Translations under genes and position numbers: made by a program
The notes under the pieces: model-generated
Told to the model about the DNA's origin: nothing
Database searches by the model: none
The model's input: the letters and a program-made list of their open reading frames with translations, nothing else
In this document: positions 54,116-63,573 of the stretch, piece after piece
Numbering within the stretch: the stretch's first letter is position 1
Layout of the letters: each line of letters begins with the position of its first letter
DNA from: Phycisphaerales bacterium
Lineage (GTDB): Bacteria > Planctomycetota > Phycisphaerae > Sedimentisphaerales > Anaerobacaceae
Length of the DNA stretch: 64,000 nucleotides
Direction: 5' to 3'
NCBI GenBank assembly: GCA_020352215.1
Contig: CP070675.1
Location: 5,473,017-5,537,016, forward strand

Positions 54116-57100
54116 ATGACAAGGGGCGCGTTGGCTATCACGATTGCACTTGCTTTCGCTATTTCGGTGGGGCCGGCTTGGGCGGAGTCTGGCTTCGAAA
54201 ACTTCGTCACCTGCTCGGGCGACAAGCTCATGGCCGGCGAGAGAGAACTGCGCTTTGTCTCTTTCAATATCCCCAACCTGCATTACGTTGAGGACAACAT
54301 GCCCTTCGACCAGACCAATGCATGGCGACTGCCCGACGAATTCGAGATCACGGATGCGCTGTGCTCCATAAGGCAAATGGGCGGTCAGGTTGTGCGGCTA
54401 TACACGCTCTCGGTAAGAAAGCCCGATGACAATCGTGCTGTACCACGGCATGTGCTGGGACCGGGCAAGTTTAACGAAGATGCCTTTCGCGCGCTGGACA
54501 AAGTTCTGGAGGTGGCCAATCGGACCGGCGTGCGGGTAATCATACCTTTCGTGGATAACTGGGTCTGGTGGGGTGGCATCAAGGAGTACGCTGGTTTCCG
54601 GGGCAAGGCCAAGGAGAAGTTCTGGTCCGATCCAGAGATCATCGCGGACTTCAAGAAGACGATTCATTACGTCATAAACCGTACGAACACGTACACGGGC
54701 GTCAGATACAGGGATGACACGGCCATCTTCGGCTGGGAGACGGGCAACGAGCTGCAGTGCCCTCCCCGATGGACGCACGAAATAGCCGGCTACATCAAGT
54801 CCGTAGACAAGAACCACCTCGTGATCGACGGCTTCTTCACAAGTGTCCTCAGAGACGAGTCAATCAATGACCCGCTCGTGGATGTTGTCACGACCCACCA
54901 CTATCCAAAGAATGCGCAGCAGATGATCGAACAGGTCAGGGCCAACCGCGAGCGGACCAAGGGCAAGAAGCCGTACTTCGTGGGTGAGTTCGGATTCATC
55001 GAGACTCCGGATGTGCGGCGGTTCCTGGACATGGTCGTGGATGAGGGAGTGTGCGGCGCCTTGATCTGGAGCCTGCGATACCGCAGCCGGGATGGCGGCT
55101 TCTATTGGCACTCCGAACCGTTCGGCGGCGACAAGTATAAGGCATATCACTGGCCTGGCTTTGCCTCCGGTGACACCTACGACGAGAGAAACCTTCTCAA
55201 GCTGGTGCGAGAAAAGGCATTTGCCATCCAAAGACGACGGTCTCCCAAACCCGCTGCCCCAAATGCGCCCACATTACTACCAATCGCCGATGTCTCAGCA
55301 ATCTCCTGGCAAGGCTCCGCCGGGGCTACATCCTACACGGTGGAACGGTCGAAAACTCCGGACGGGCCCTGGAAAGTAGTCGGCAAAGACATCTCAGACG
55401 CCGAATTGCCCTACCGCCCTCTTTTCAACGATAAGAGTGTTGATGTCGGAGAAACGTACTACTACCGGGTCAAGGCGAGAAATAGCGCCGGCACATCGAA
55501 GGCGTCGAACATTGTCGGCCCCGTGAGGGCTCACCAAGTCACCCTCGTTGACGAGATGATCGACTACTCCCTGATGCAAAGTCACGGAGGTCTGTCACTC
55601 GACACTAAAAGTACGCGAAAAGCCAAAGAAGATATGAACCGAGTCGCAGGCAGTCGGGGCAGTTTTCTGACCTACAAGCTCGGCGCGCAGGGAGATTTTT
55701 GCAGGGTGTTCTGCTTCTTTCCCGGTGAGGTCTCAGCCATGAGTTTCTCGGCCTCGGCCGGCGGTGAGACGTTCGCTCCCATTTCGGCGTCGAGCATACA
55801 CTACTACGGCGGTGAAGGGGAATACGGCTACTGGAAACCGGTCCTGTATCAGTCAAGGGCAATTCCTGACAAAGCGAAATTCCTAAAAGTCGAGTTCACG
55901 ACCGAGGCCCAGATATCAAGGGTGGAAATTGGTTATGGAGGCGCGAAGTCACTTATGGATAAACGTAATATTAAGAAGTTCGAGGATAGCACACGCAAAG
56001 AATTGAGTGAGAACATCCTGGGGTTCTGGATCAAGTACTGCCAGGACGACGAGCACGGCGGATTCATCGGAAGGATGTCCAACGACCGGACGATAATCCC
56101 CAACGCCCCAAAGGGACTCGTGCTAAACGCCCGGATACTGTGGACGTATTCGGCCGCCTATCGATTTGAGAAACGAGACGAGTACCTGCAAATTGCCAAG
56201 CGTGCGTACGACTATTTGATGAGATACTTCTGGGATCGGGAGCACGGTGGAGCATATTGGATGCTCGACTATCGTGGCAATCCACAGGATGACAGCAAAG
56301 AGATATACGGGCAGTCCTTTGTCGTCTACGCGCTGTGCGAATACTACCTGACTACGGGGGACAGTGAGGCCCTGGACAAGGCCAAGAAACTCTTTCGTTT
56401 GATAGAGACGAACTGTCACGACGCAGCAAACAAGGGCTACTTTGAGACCTTCAGCAGGGACTGGTCACCCGCTGACCGTGCCCGCTTGGCCACAGGAGAC
56501 GAGGCTGAAAAGAAGACCATGAACACCCACCTGCATCTGCTGGAGGCGTACACGAATCTGTATCGTGTCTGGAAGGACGAGAAAGTCAAGCAAAGACTGG
56601 CCGAACTCATCGAGGTCTTCGCGACCCGCATCGTCAATCCACAAACGCGCCGCTTCGAGCTTTTTTTCGACGAGAAGTGGAATTCAACCAAGGAGGTGAT
56701 TTCGTTCGGACACGACATTGAGGGCAGCTGGCTGTTGTGCGAGGCGGCAGAAGTCTTGGGCGATGAGCATGTCATAAGGCGAATCCGGCCCCTCGCAGTG
56801 AAGATGGCCGAAGCGGCATACGAAGCCGGCTTCGATGTGGACGGCGGGCTGTTCTATGAGGCCGAACATGACAAAATCACCGACGACCAGAAGCACTGGT
56901 GGCCCCAGGCGGAGACGGTAGTCGGCTTCTTGAACGCCTACCAACTCAGCCACGAGCAGCGTTTCTTAGAAGCAGCCATGTTGAACTGGGAATTCATTCA
57001 AGCCCAAATTGTTGATAACAAATACGGCGAGTGGCTCGGCAGATCGGCCGGGCAAGGTGAGCCAGATCCGAGAACCTTGAAGGTATCAGAGTGGAAGGCC

Positions 57101-57166
57101 CCGTATCACAACGGCCGGGCCTGCCTCGAAGTGATACGGAGATTGCAGGAAATACAACGGCAGTGA
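54116..57166 (+). CDS. Secreted GH5 mannanase-like / FN3 / cellobiose-mannobiose 2-epimerase fusion
   Basis: The product is 1016 aa with a signal peptide ([19 protein letters not shown]). Residues ~30-375 are a GH5 barrel; Glu212 in [11 protein letters not shown] is the acid/base and Glu291 in FVGEFGF the nucleophile, as in beta-mannanases. Residues ~385-472 are an FN3 domain ([32 protein letters not shown]). Residues ~475-610 are beta-rich. Residues ~617-1016 are an AGE-superfamily 2-epimerase with [10 protein letters not shown] (His805/807), FGHDIEGSW (His866) and KHWWPQAE (His927). The protein would cut mannan and epimerise the reducing mannose to glucose outside the cytoplasm. The GH130 gene follows after 19 bp. 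Confidence 0.85.
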   Translation: MTRGALAITIALAFAISVGPAWAESGFENFVTCSGDKLMAGERELRFVSFNIPNLHYVEDNMPFDQTNAWRLPDEFEITDALCSIRQMGGQVVRLYTLSVRKPDDNRAVPRHVLGPGKFNEDAFRALDKVLEVANRTGVRVIIPFVDNWVWWGGIKEYAGFRGKAKEKFWSDPEIIADFKKTIHYVINRTNTYTGVRYRDDTAIFGWETGNELQCPPRWTHEIAGYIKSVDKNHLVIDGFFTSVLRDESINDPLVDVVTTHHYPKNAQQMIEQVRANRERTKGKKPYFVGEFGFIETPDVRRFLDMVVDEGVCGALIWSLRYRSRDGGFYWHSEPFGGDKYKAYHWPGFASGDTYDERNLLKLVREKAFAIQRRRSPKPAAPNAPTLLPIADVSAISWQGSAGATSYTVERSKTPDGPWKVVGKDISDAELPYRPLFNDKSVDVGETYYYRVKARNSAGTSKASNIVGPVRAHQVTLVDEMIDYSLMQSHGGLSLDTKSTRKAKEDMNRVAGSRGSFLTYKLGAQGDFCRVFCFFPGEVSAMSFSASAGGETFAPISASSIHYYGGEGEYGYWKPVLYQSRAIPDKAKFLKVEFTTEAQISRVEIGYGGAKSLMDKRNIKKFEDSTRKELSENILGFWIKYCQDDEHGGFIGRMSNDRTIIPNAPKGLVLNARILWTYSAAYRFEKRDEYLQIAKRAYDYLMRYFWDREHGGAYWMLDYRGNPQDDSKEIYGQSFVVYALCEYYLTTGDSEALDKAKKLFRLIETNCHDAANKGYFETFSRDWSPADRARLATGDEAEKKTMNTHLHLLEAYTNLYRVWKDEKVKQRLAELIEVFATRIVNPQTRRFELFFDEKWNSTKEVISFGHDIEGSWLLCEAAEVLGDEHVIRRIRPLAVKMAEAAYEAGFDVDGGLFYEAEHDKITDDQKHWWPQAETVVGFLNAYQLSHEQRFLEAAMLNWEFIQAQIVDNKYGEWLGRSAGQGEPDPRTLKVSEWKAPYHNGRACLEVIRRLQEIQRQ

Positions 57167-57185
57167 AGTCGAGGGAAATATCAGA

Positions 57186-58385
57186 ATGGACAAGCAACTG
57201 TTCGAGAGCACGGTAAAGGACCTGCTGAGCAAACACAAGGCCCTCATCAAGAGAAAGAACGATAAAGCCGATGGCGGAAACGGCATAATTGACAGGTACG
57301 TCCATCCGGTATTGACCGCTGCCCACACTCCTGTTTTCTGGCGCTACGATCTGAACTACGAGACGAATCCGCTATTGTTGGAAAGGCTGGGAGTCAACTC
57401 CGTCTTCAACACCGGCGCGATCGGACTCGGCGAGAAGTTCTACTTGTCGGCGCGGGTCGAGGGCGTGGACCGCAAGTCCTTTTTCGCGATCGCAGAAAGT
57501 GACTCCGGCGTGGATGGCTTTCATTTCTGGGATTATCCGATCGAGCTACCCGAGACCGACGACCCGGATATTGACGTCTACGATATGCGGCTGGTAAAGC
57601 ACGAAGACGGCTGGATCTATGGTCTGTTCTGCACCGAGAGGAAAGACCCGAACGTCCCTCGAACGGATACATGGTCGGCGGTCGCGCAGGGTGGGATTGC
57701 TCGGACCAAAGACCTCAAGAAGTGGGAGCGTCTCGATGATTTGAAAACGCCGTCGCCTCAGCAGCGCAACGTTGTCCTGCATCCGGAGTTTGTGGATGGA
57801 AAGTACGCCTTCTATACCAGGCCGCAAGACGGTTTCATAGATACAGGCACCGGTGGCGGCATCGGCTGGGGGCTGGCGGACTCGATAGAACACGCCGTTG
57901 TCGACAAAGAGATCATCATCGACGATCGGCAGTATCACACTATCAAAGAATTCAAGAATGGCTTGGGCCCCGCTCCCATCAAGACCGAGCAAGGCTGGCT
58001 TCATCTGGCGCACGGTGTGTGCAACACCGCTGCAGGCCTGCGCTATGTCCTGTACGCTTTTATGACTGAGCTCGATCGGCCAAGCGTTATTGCCTATGCT
58101 CCCGGCGGGTATCTGATCGCCCCGCGAGGTAGCGAGCGCGTCGGGGATGTATCTAATGTCGTGTTCTCCAACGGATGGATTGCCCGCGACAACGGCGACA
58201 TATATATCTACTACGGCTCATCCGACACTCGCATCGAAGTGGCGACCACGACGGTCGAGAAGATGCTTGACTACGTCAAAAACACCCCCGCTGACCCCTT
58301 GCGGTCCTTCGCGTGTATGCAGCAGCGATATAGACTAATCCGGAGCAATCTGGAGGTGATGAAGCGACTCGGCGGCAGCGATTGA
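57186..58385 (+). CDS. mgp: GH130 4-O-beta-mannosylglucose phosphorylase
   Basis: The product is 399 aa without a signal peptide, so cytoplasmic. It phosphorolyses beta-1,4-mannosyl-glucose to mannose 1-phosphate and glucose. The sequence fits GH130 subfamily 1 closely: [79 protein letters not shown] with the general-acid aspartate, then [27 protein letters not shown] and [13 protein letters not shown]. It is the third gene of the operon after the symporter and the mannanase-epimerase fusion. Its stop lies 10 bp from the stop of the convergent SGNH gene. Confidence 0.93.
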   Translation: MDKQLFESTVKDLLSKHKALIKRKNDKADGGNGIIDRYVHPVLTAAHTPVFWRYDLNYETNPLLLERLGVNSVFNTGAIGLGEKFYLSARVEGVDRKSFFAIAESDSGVDGFHFWDYPIELPETDDPDIDVYDMRLVKHEDGWIYGLFCTERKDPNVPRTDTWSAVAQGGIARTKDLKKWERLDDLKTPSPQQRNVVLHPEFVDGKYAFYTRPQDGFIDTGTGGGIGWGLADSIEHAVVDKEIIIDDRQYHTIKEFKNGLGPAPIKTEQGWLHLAHGVCNTAAGLRYVLYAFMTELDRPSVIAYAPGGYLIAPRGSERVGDVSNVVFSNGWIARDNGDIYIYYGSSDTRIEVATTTVEKMLDYVKNTPADPLRSFACMQQRYRLIRSNLEVMKRLGGSD

Positions 58386-58395
58386 GCGGGAGTGA

Positions 58396-59082
58396 TCATT
58401 TCCGCATCGCCTTTTCAATAACGGGCCTGAGCAGTCTCGTCCATACCTTGTAGCCCTCGTCGTTCAGGTGCAGTTTGTCATCACGGAAGAATCTCGCGTG
58501 CGGCTTGCCGTCGGCGCCGAGCAGAGGCGTACCGGAATCGAAGAAGAACAAGCGACCGTCGGTCTGAGAGAACTCCTTGATCTTGCGGTTGGCCTCCTTC
58601 ATCGCCGGCCAGAACGACCATCGGCTCTCGCTTGGCTTGATGCCGACAAAGACAATTCTGGTAGCCGGAAGGCTGTCACGTACGAGAGCGACAAATCTCT
58701 TATAGTCATTGAACACACGCTGTGGGCTCTTGCCCGCCGCGATGTCATTGTCCCCCGCATAAAGAACGATCACCCTCGGCTCGTAGGGCAAAACAATACG
58801 ATGAAAAAAGTAGTTGGCGTCTGAGATATGAGAGCCACCGAAGCCCCGGTTAATCGCCGAAAATTCAGGGAAGCAGTTGCGCGTGGCCCAGAGTCGAATA
58901 CTTGAGCTGCCAACAAACAACACGGCGTCAGAAGCAAATGTGTTTTTGCTGTCCCACTCTTCGAAGCCTGCAATCGTTTTCTCCCAGCGACTTGGTTGAG
59001 GTTCGGATTGCGATTCGCTTCCGGCGCAAAGCGCTGCAACGCTACAGAGAACAATAACCGGACAGAGTTTGCTCGGCATCAT
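58396..59082 (-). CDS. Exported SGNH/GDSL-type esterase
   Basis: The product is 228 aa with a signal peptide (LCPVIVLCSVAALCAGSES). SGNH blocks are visible: FVGSSSI (block I, the nucleophile serine in the run near residues 59-61), INRGFGGSHISD (block II glycine), YAGDNDIA (block III asparagine, residue 112) and DKLHLNDEGY (block V Asp/His). The spacing and the FVGSSSIRLW start match platelet-activating-factor-acetylhydrolase-like and acetyl-xylan esterase-like members. Convergent with the GH130 gene, it may deacetylate mannan fragments, though it is on the opposite strand and cannot share that operon's transcript. Confidence 0.88.
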   Translation of the reverse strand: MMPSKLCPVIVLCSVAALCAGSESQSEPQPSRWEKTIAGFEEWDSKNTFASDAVLFVGSSSIRLWATRNCFPEFSAINRGFGGSHISDANYFFHRIVLPYEPRVIVLYAGDNDIAAGKSPQRVFNDYKRFVALVRDSLPATRIVFVGIKPSESRWSFWPAMKEANRKIKEFSQTDGRLFFFDSGTPLLGADGKPHARFFRDDKLHLNDEGYKVWTRLLRPVIEKAMRK

Positions 59083-59132
59083 ATTACGTCCCTTCTAAGA
59101 TAGAGCCGGATCCGTCGACCGACAAATCAAGT

Positions 59133-59162
59133 TTGATAGTATGGCGCAATGGTAGTCAAAAT
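59133..59162 (+). promoter_or_regulatory. Candidate promoter for a small RNA
   Basis: TTGATA at 59133-59138 (five of six to consensus) and CAAAAT at 59157-59162 (four of six) with an 18-base spacer. A transcript from here would run into the structured segment and terminator at 59233-59341. Confidence 0.35.
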
Positions 59163-59169
59163 CGCCAGT

Positions 59170-59341
59170 TCGCACAAGGTGAACAGATACAGAAAAAAGT
59201 GACAGCCCGTGGTAGATGCCATATTAAGAAAGAAGCCCCCGCGCTGCGGAGGGAGAGGAAAGCGAGATAAACGCAGGGGCTTGAAGGCTCAAAGTATACT
59301 ATTTATGATAGCCCCTTTGGCCAGCAAGGTCAAGTTTTTTT
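59170..59341 (+). ncRNA. Candidate structured small RNA
   Basis: A promoter-like pair at 59133-59162, a strong stem and an intrinsic terminator bound about 170 bases with no coding frame. The stem pairs AAGCCCCCGCG at 59233-59243 with CGCAGGGGCTT at 59272-59282 (ten of eleven positions, one C-A mismatch) around a purine-rich loop. The terminator hairpin follows 33 bases later. The exact 5' end is a guess. It matches no RNA family I know. It could instead be a leader or a terminator pair of the neighbouring genes, but those genes run away from or toward it on the other strand. Confidence 0.4.
59316..59341 (+). terminator. Intrinsic terminator
   Basis: TTTGGCC at 59316-59322 pairs with GGTCAAG at 59328-59334 (five Watson-Crick and two G-T pairs) around loop AGCAA, followed immediately by seven T at 59335-59341. 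No protein gene on this strand ends nearby. Confidence 0.6.
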
Positions 59342-60198
59342 ACTCTATTTTTTGGCAAAATCGAGCAAAATAAGCGCCCGGGCCCAATGGGCGGGCCAGC
59401 CAGGTGGCGACCATCGGCGAGGGCGAACTCGTGCTGCGCACCCGGTCAGTGGCCGACGCTTTCGAGATGCCCTATCTTCTGCAATCCCCTATTCTCAGGT
59501 AGGTGTTTGCCGCGTGGGAACAGAGAACTGTGATTGTGCCGCAGGATTCTTGCTGCTTCGTCCAGGCTGTAGTGCGCCAGGCGTTTTCGCGAATCAGACC
59601 AGCGAGATTTGCAGCAATCGCAGAGGCCGCCTCTCCAGCCGTATCACCACAACCGGAAGCCGCCAAAGGAACAAGACTTGGTGCTCTAATGCTACTTCCT
59701 CTGGATCTCTTTCGCCCCGCACGCGGACTATGTGTCTCCGATGGTGTTCATGGGATTCTACGCCAACCTCGTGAACAGCCACATTGGACGTCAGCATCCG
59801 CGAATCAAAATCAAAACTCCACACGTCCGCTGGGACGGGGTCGCCATACCAGGGACTGTTCTGAAGGTCTGTGCACAGTACGCCAACCACAGCCTGACTG
59901 AGCGTGCTCAGATATCCCAAGACCGTTCCCAGAACAACGCATCTCGCTGGTTCCATCAACAGTTCGACCTCCGATCAACAATTCATTGCACCCTAAACCC
60001 TATCATCAAGCAGGTATCACTTTCGTATTTTGATTCGATACTCGCAGGGGAGCTAATCTTGACTCGCCACTTTGACCGATCGTGGGGCTTTGGAAACCAA
60101 CTCGAAACCGATTTGGCCGGCACCTCAGTCTTTGCGGCTTAGGAGAGGTTTGACTCTGGGCGGGCTCGGTCGCGGCCACCTCGCTGGCCGGAACTGGC
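59342..60198. other. Unresolved stretch, possible decayed gene
   Basis: No intact gene is supported. One plus-strand frame from about 59692 reads YFLWISFAPHADYVSPMVFM and GFYANLVNSHIG, then KTPHVRWDGVAIPGTVLKVC, to a stop at 60142. It looks more protein-like than its neighbours but has no ribosome site, a stop just upstream, and no family I recognise. Competing minus-strand frames overlap it. Confidence 0.3.
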
Positions 60199-61551
60199 TC
60201 AGAGGTGCCAGGGGCTCCGCAGGGGGCGCGTGAGCATTTGGTTGGCTCGCTCGTCGTTGATGAATTCTTCCTTATCGGGATTCCAGCGGAGTTTGCGGCC
60301 GAGTCTCATGGCGATATCATCCAAGTGACAAATGGTATCCGAGCGAACGGCCGTCTCGATTGAGCAGATAGGCTGGCTCCTGGTTTTCACGCACTCGATG
60401 AAGTTCCGGCGGTGATTGTTGCTCACGGGCAGGCGAATCTCGTCGGGCCCGATCGTTTCCTTCAAGAGCGATTTCGGATGTGCGTCGATGCCCCTGCGGG
60501 AGACTATGACCCACCCTTCGGTTCCCATGAAGAGAATACCGCAGCCCTTGTACTGCAACTTGTCGGAATGAAATTCGGGATAGATCTTCGCGGCGTTCTT
60601 GGAATTGGTGTGTACCATCGTGACGCCGTTTTCGTATTTGTGCTCTACGTGCCAGGCGATTGCGGTATCGCTCAGGCCGTCTTTGGGAAAAGTTCCGGTT
60701 CCTTCTACCTCAACCGGGCCGGTGTGGTCGGTGTCATTGCCCCACTGAGCGATATCGACGTGGTGTATGCCCCATGCCCCGCTGAGCCCGCCAAGCGAAT
60801 AATCGTACATGTGCGTCCAAAGGCCGTCTGTCCCCATGGCCCGCGATGCACATCGCTCATACGTGTACGGCGCCCAAGGGGCGGGGCCCAGCCACATATC
60901 GTAGTTGAACTCTTTGACATCCGGCGTAGGCTGAGTCGGCTGATTGGGAAATTCCATGCTCGACAATGAGCCGACCACGATTGTCTGGAGTTTTCCGATT
61001 CGTTTGTTCCGGACTAACTCGCACGCGAGACGAAAATCCCTACCCGAGCGCTGCTGCGTGCCGAACTGAAAAACCACCCCATACCTGTTGACCGCCTCAC
61101 GCAATGCCTTCGCAGCCGCAACATGGACGTCAACCGGCTTCTCCATGTACATGTCTTTGCCGTTCTTTGCCGCTTCTATCGCGACGAGAGCGTGCCAGAA
61201 ATCGGGAGTCGCGATACAGACCGCATCGATATCTTCGCGGGCCATCAGTTCGCGGAAGTCCGTGTATGTCTTGCATCCGACCCTCTCTTCGGCCCGCGTG
61301 CGGAATATCTTGCGGAGGTCGCAAGCGGCAACCACCTCGACATCATCGAAGGAGTTGAACACCCGCAGGTGACCGCCCCCCATGCTGCCGACACCTACGC
61401 AGCCCATCACGATCTTTTCACTCGGCGGCGTAGCCCCGTTTGCCCCCAGAGCCGATGCCGACACGATATACGGAAAGCCAACGGCCAATAGGCCGAGGTC
61501 TCGAGTTCTTCGCAAAAAACGTCGCCTGCTGATGTATCTATTAGCACCCAT
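60199..61551 (-). CDS. Tat-exported Gfo/Idh/MocA-family oxidoreductase
   Basis: About 450 aa from ATG 61551; a longer frame to 61617 adds residues unlike the family. The leader RYISRRRFLRRTRDLGLLAVGFPYIVSA is a twin-arginine signal. The Rossmann loop VGVGSMGGGH binds NAD(P), the lysine motif is MEKPVDVH, and the dimerisation half has GAWGIHHVDIAQWG. Tat export lets a cofactor-loaded enzyme reach the periplasm. Planctomycetes carry many such paralogues of unknown substrate; sugars, sugar acids and cyclitols are the likely range. It is divergent from a sugar isomerase/epimerase gene, a pairing often seen in inositol and sugar-oxidation pathways. Confidence 0.88.
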   Translation of the reverse strand: MGANRYISRRRFLRRTRDLGLLAVGFPYIVSASALGANGATPPSEKIVMGCVGVGSMGGGHLRVFNSFDDVEVVAACDLRKIFRTRAEERVGCKTYTDFRELMAREDIDAVCIATPDFWHALVAIEAAKNGKDMYMEKPVDVHVAAAKALREAVNRYGVVFQFGTQQRSGRDFRLACELVRNKRIGKLQTIVVGSLSSMEFPNQPTQPTPDVKEFNYDMWLGPAPWAPYTYERCASRAMGTDGLWTHMYDYSLGGLSGAWGIHHVDIAQWGNDTDHTGPVEVEGTGTFPKDGLSDTAIAWHVEHKYENGVTMVHTNSKNAAKIYPEFHSDKLQYKGCGILFMGTEGWVIVSRRGIDAHPKSLLKETIGPDEIRLPVSNNHRRNFIECVKTRSQPICSIETAVRSDTICHLDDIAMRLGRKLRWNPDKEEFINDERANQMLTRPLRSPWHL

Positions 61552-61768
61552 GTTAGTCTTCTCGTGCCCCTTAATATCATTGCAGGCCAGTGTACCTCTT
61601 CGACGAAACATATTCAATCCATTTTCACGTCTTTATCGTACTTCGGGCTATGTGATGGATGGTTCTGGCGTTTGCTTGCTGTTGGGTTATAATGTGTAGG
61701 CAGGTCAAATGGCCGAACGTAGCGAACACATGTTGTGGATACAGGTACCTCAATAGGAGATATGCCGG

Positions 61769-62689
61769 ATGATAAAGCTCGGGTTCGTAAGTGCAATCTT
61801 GGCCGATCAGACGTTTGAAGAAGTCGTCACCTTTGCCTCAGAAAATGGCTATTCCTGCGTCGAAATGATGTGCTGGCCGCCCGGAAAGGCCGAAAGACGG
61901 TATGCTGGGGTCACCCACATCGACGTGACGGATTTGTCCAAGGGCAAGATGAGTGACATTCGGAAGCTGCTCGATGATAAGGGCGTGAGCATCTCCGGGC
62001 TTGGATACTATCCCAATGTTTTGGACATGGATAAGGAACAAGCTGATTTCTATATCGAACACATCAAGAAGGTCATCGACGCAGCAAACGTGTTGCACCT
62101 GGGGATTGTCAATACCTTCATCGGCAGAGACCACCAAAGCAACTTAGAGGACAATTTTGCCAGGTTCAATAACGTTTGGCCCGGCATTATTGAATATGCG
62201 GAGCGGCGGAATGTGAAGATCGGCATCGAGAACTGTCCGATGTTCTTCACCGATGATGAATGGCCGGGAGGTAAGAACCTGGCATCGTCTCCGGCTATCT
62301 GGCGCATGATGTTCGAGGAGATTCCATCTGCGAGCTTTGGCCTGAACTACGATCCGTCCCACCTGGTATGGCAGTTCATGGACTACATCGAGCCGATCTA
62401 TGAATTCAAGGATCGCATATTCCACGTCCACATAAAGGACGCGAAGGTGCTACGCCGACAGCTCAACAGTGTGGGCATACTCGCGAATCCGTTGGAGTTT
62501 CATCGGCCGAAGCTCCCCGGACTCGGGGATGTAGACTGGGGCAAATTCTTCTCGGCCCTTACGGACATCGGATACAACGGCGCCGCGTGCGTCGAGGTCG
62601 AAGACCGGGCTTACGAAGGCTCACTTGAGACGCGAAGGCACTCCCTGATCCAGAGCCGCGAGTACCTGAGGCAGTTTTTCCCAGCGTAG
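61769..62689 (+). CDS. Sugar phosphate isomerase/epimerase, xylose-isomerase-like TIM barrel
   Basis: The product is 306 aa, cytoplasmic, with a short 5' region and weak GGAG-like site. The AP-endonuclease-2/xylose-isomerase-like barrel is shown by [41 protein letters not shown] with a metal-binding Glu, [12 protein letters not shown] with Asp-x-x-His, FHVHIKDAK and CVEVEDRAY. Members interconvert keto-sugars or their derivatives with a divalent metal. The divergent Gfo/Idh oxidoreductase gene lies 217 bp away. The precise substrate is not clear. Confidence 0.88.
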   Translation: MIKLGFVSAILADQTFEEVVTFASENGYSCVEMMCWPPGKAERRYAGVTHIDVTDLSKGKMSDIRKLLDDKGVSISGLGYYPNVLDMDKEQADFYIEHIKKVIDAANVLHLGIVNTFIGRDHQSNLEDNFARFNNVWPGIIEYAERRNVKIGIENCPMFFTDDEWPGGKNLASSPAIWRMMFEEIPSASFGLNYDPSHLVWQFMDYIEPIYEFKDRIFHVHIKDAKVLRRQLNSVGILANPLEFHRPKLPGLGDVDWGKFFSALTDIGYNGAACVEVEDRAYEGSLETRRHSLIQSREYLRQFFPA

Positions 62690-62762
62690 CCGGTTTGTCG
62701 CCGGCCTCCGCGCTCGGTAGTGTTTGCCCGGTAGATTGTTTGCTTCTGTGAGGGAGCTGGAA

Positions 62763-63437
62763 ATGGAGAGGCAAATGTTCTTCAGACTCGTTCTTGCTCT
62801 CATGCTCCCTGTCGCCGGCTGCAAGATGGAGCAAGCTGGACCGGCCCCGGACTACGGGTCCGGCTGCATCGTCGTGGATGATTTTGAGACCTACACTGCC
62901 GATTCGCCCATGAAGATATTCGAGACGTGGATAGACGGATTTGGCTACACCGAGCCTCCGCCAGGCAAGCCGGGCAACGTCAGCGGCGCAACCGTGGGCT
63001 ATCTCGACAAACCCTTTCTGGAACGAACGATCGTTCATGGTGGTTCGCAATCCATGCCGTTTCGTTATAAGAACACGGTCCTCCCGTTCTACTCGGAGAT
63101 CGAACGTCAGTGGGCGGTACCACAGGATTGGGCCACAAGCGGTACCAGGGTGTTGGGGCTCTGGGTGTACGGGGATCCGTGCAATGTTCCGGGGCCGCTG
63201 TATGTAGCTCTGCAAGATGCAAGCGGGGCAACAAGCGTGGTCAACCACCCTGATCCGAATGCCGTGTGTGCGGGTTGCTGGAATAAGTGGAGCATCGAGC
63301 TTAGCAAGTTCGTTGGCATACACCCTGTGGCTGTCAGCAAGATCTGTATCGGCGTCGGCGACAGGCGCGGGCTCGGACGCTCAGTCGGCGGAGAGGGTAT
63401 GCTGTTCATTGATGACATCGAACTGTCTCGGCGGTAG
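62763..63437 (+). CDS. Lipoprotein with a 'DDFE' beta-sandwich domain
   Basis: The product is 224 aa from ATG 62763, with GGGAG seven bases upstream. The lipobox PVAGC gives a lipidated cysteine at about residue 20. The rest begins VVDDFETYTADSPMKIFETW and continues with FLERTIVHGGSQSMPFRYKN, VLGLWVYGDP and MLFIDDIELSRR. This CBM-like domain, in which the opening DDFE and the closing DDI bracket a sandwich, recurs in secreted Phycisphaerae proteins, usually attached to larger enzymes. Here it stands alone. It could bind a carbohydrate at the cell surface; no catalytic residues are evident. Confidence 0.7.
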   Translation: MERQMFFRLVLALMLPVAGCKMEQAGPAPDYGSGCIVVDDFETYTADSPMKIFETWIDGFGYTEPPPGKPGNVSGATVGYLDKPFLERTIVHGGSQSMPFRYKNTVLPFYSEIERQWAVPQDWATSGTRVLGLWVYGDPCNVPGPLYVALQDASGATSVVNHPDPNAVCAGCWNKWSIELSKFVGIHPVAVSKICIGVGDRRGLGRSVGGEGMLFIDDIELSRR

Positions 63438-63573
63438 CCGGTTGCATCGGTGACTTGTTTGCCCATGCTGTTTCTAAAATATGCGCATGATATTTCATGC
63501 TGGCTGTGCTCCACTCGACATGACAACACAGGCCATTCAGCCTTCGTCACGGTCACAAGATAGGATATTAGTC

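Noticed and set aside
62559..63323. 254-residue minus-strand frame across the isomerase end and the lipoprotein gene
   Set aside because: It overlaps two supported plus-strand genes and shows no family features.
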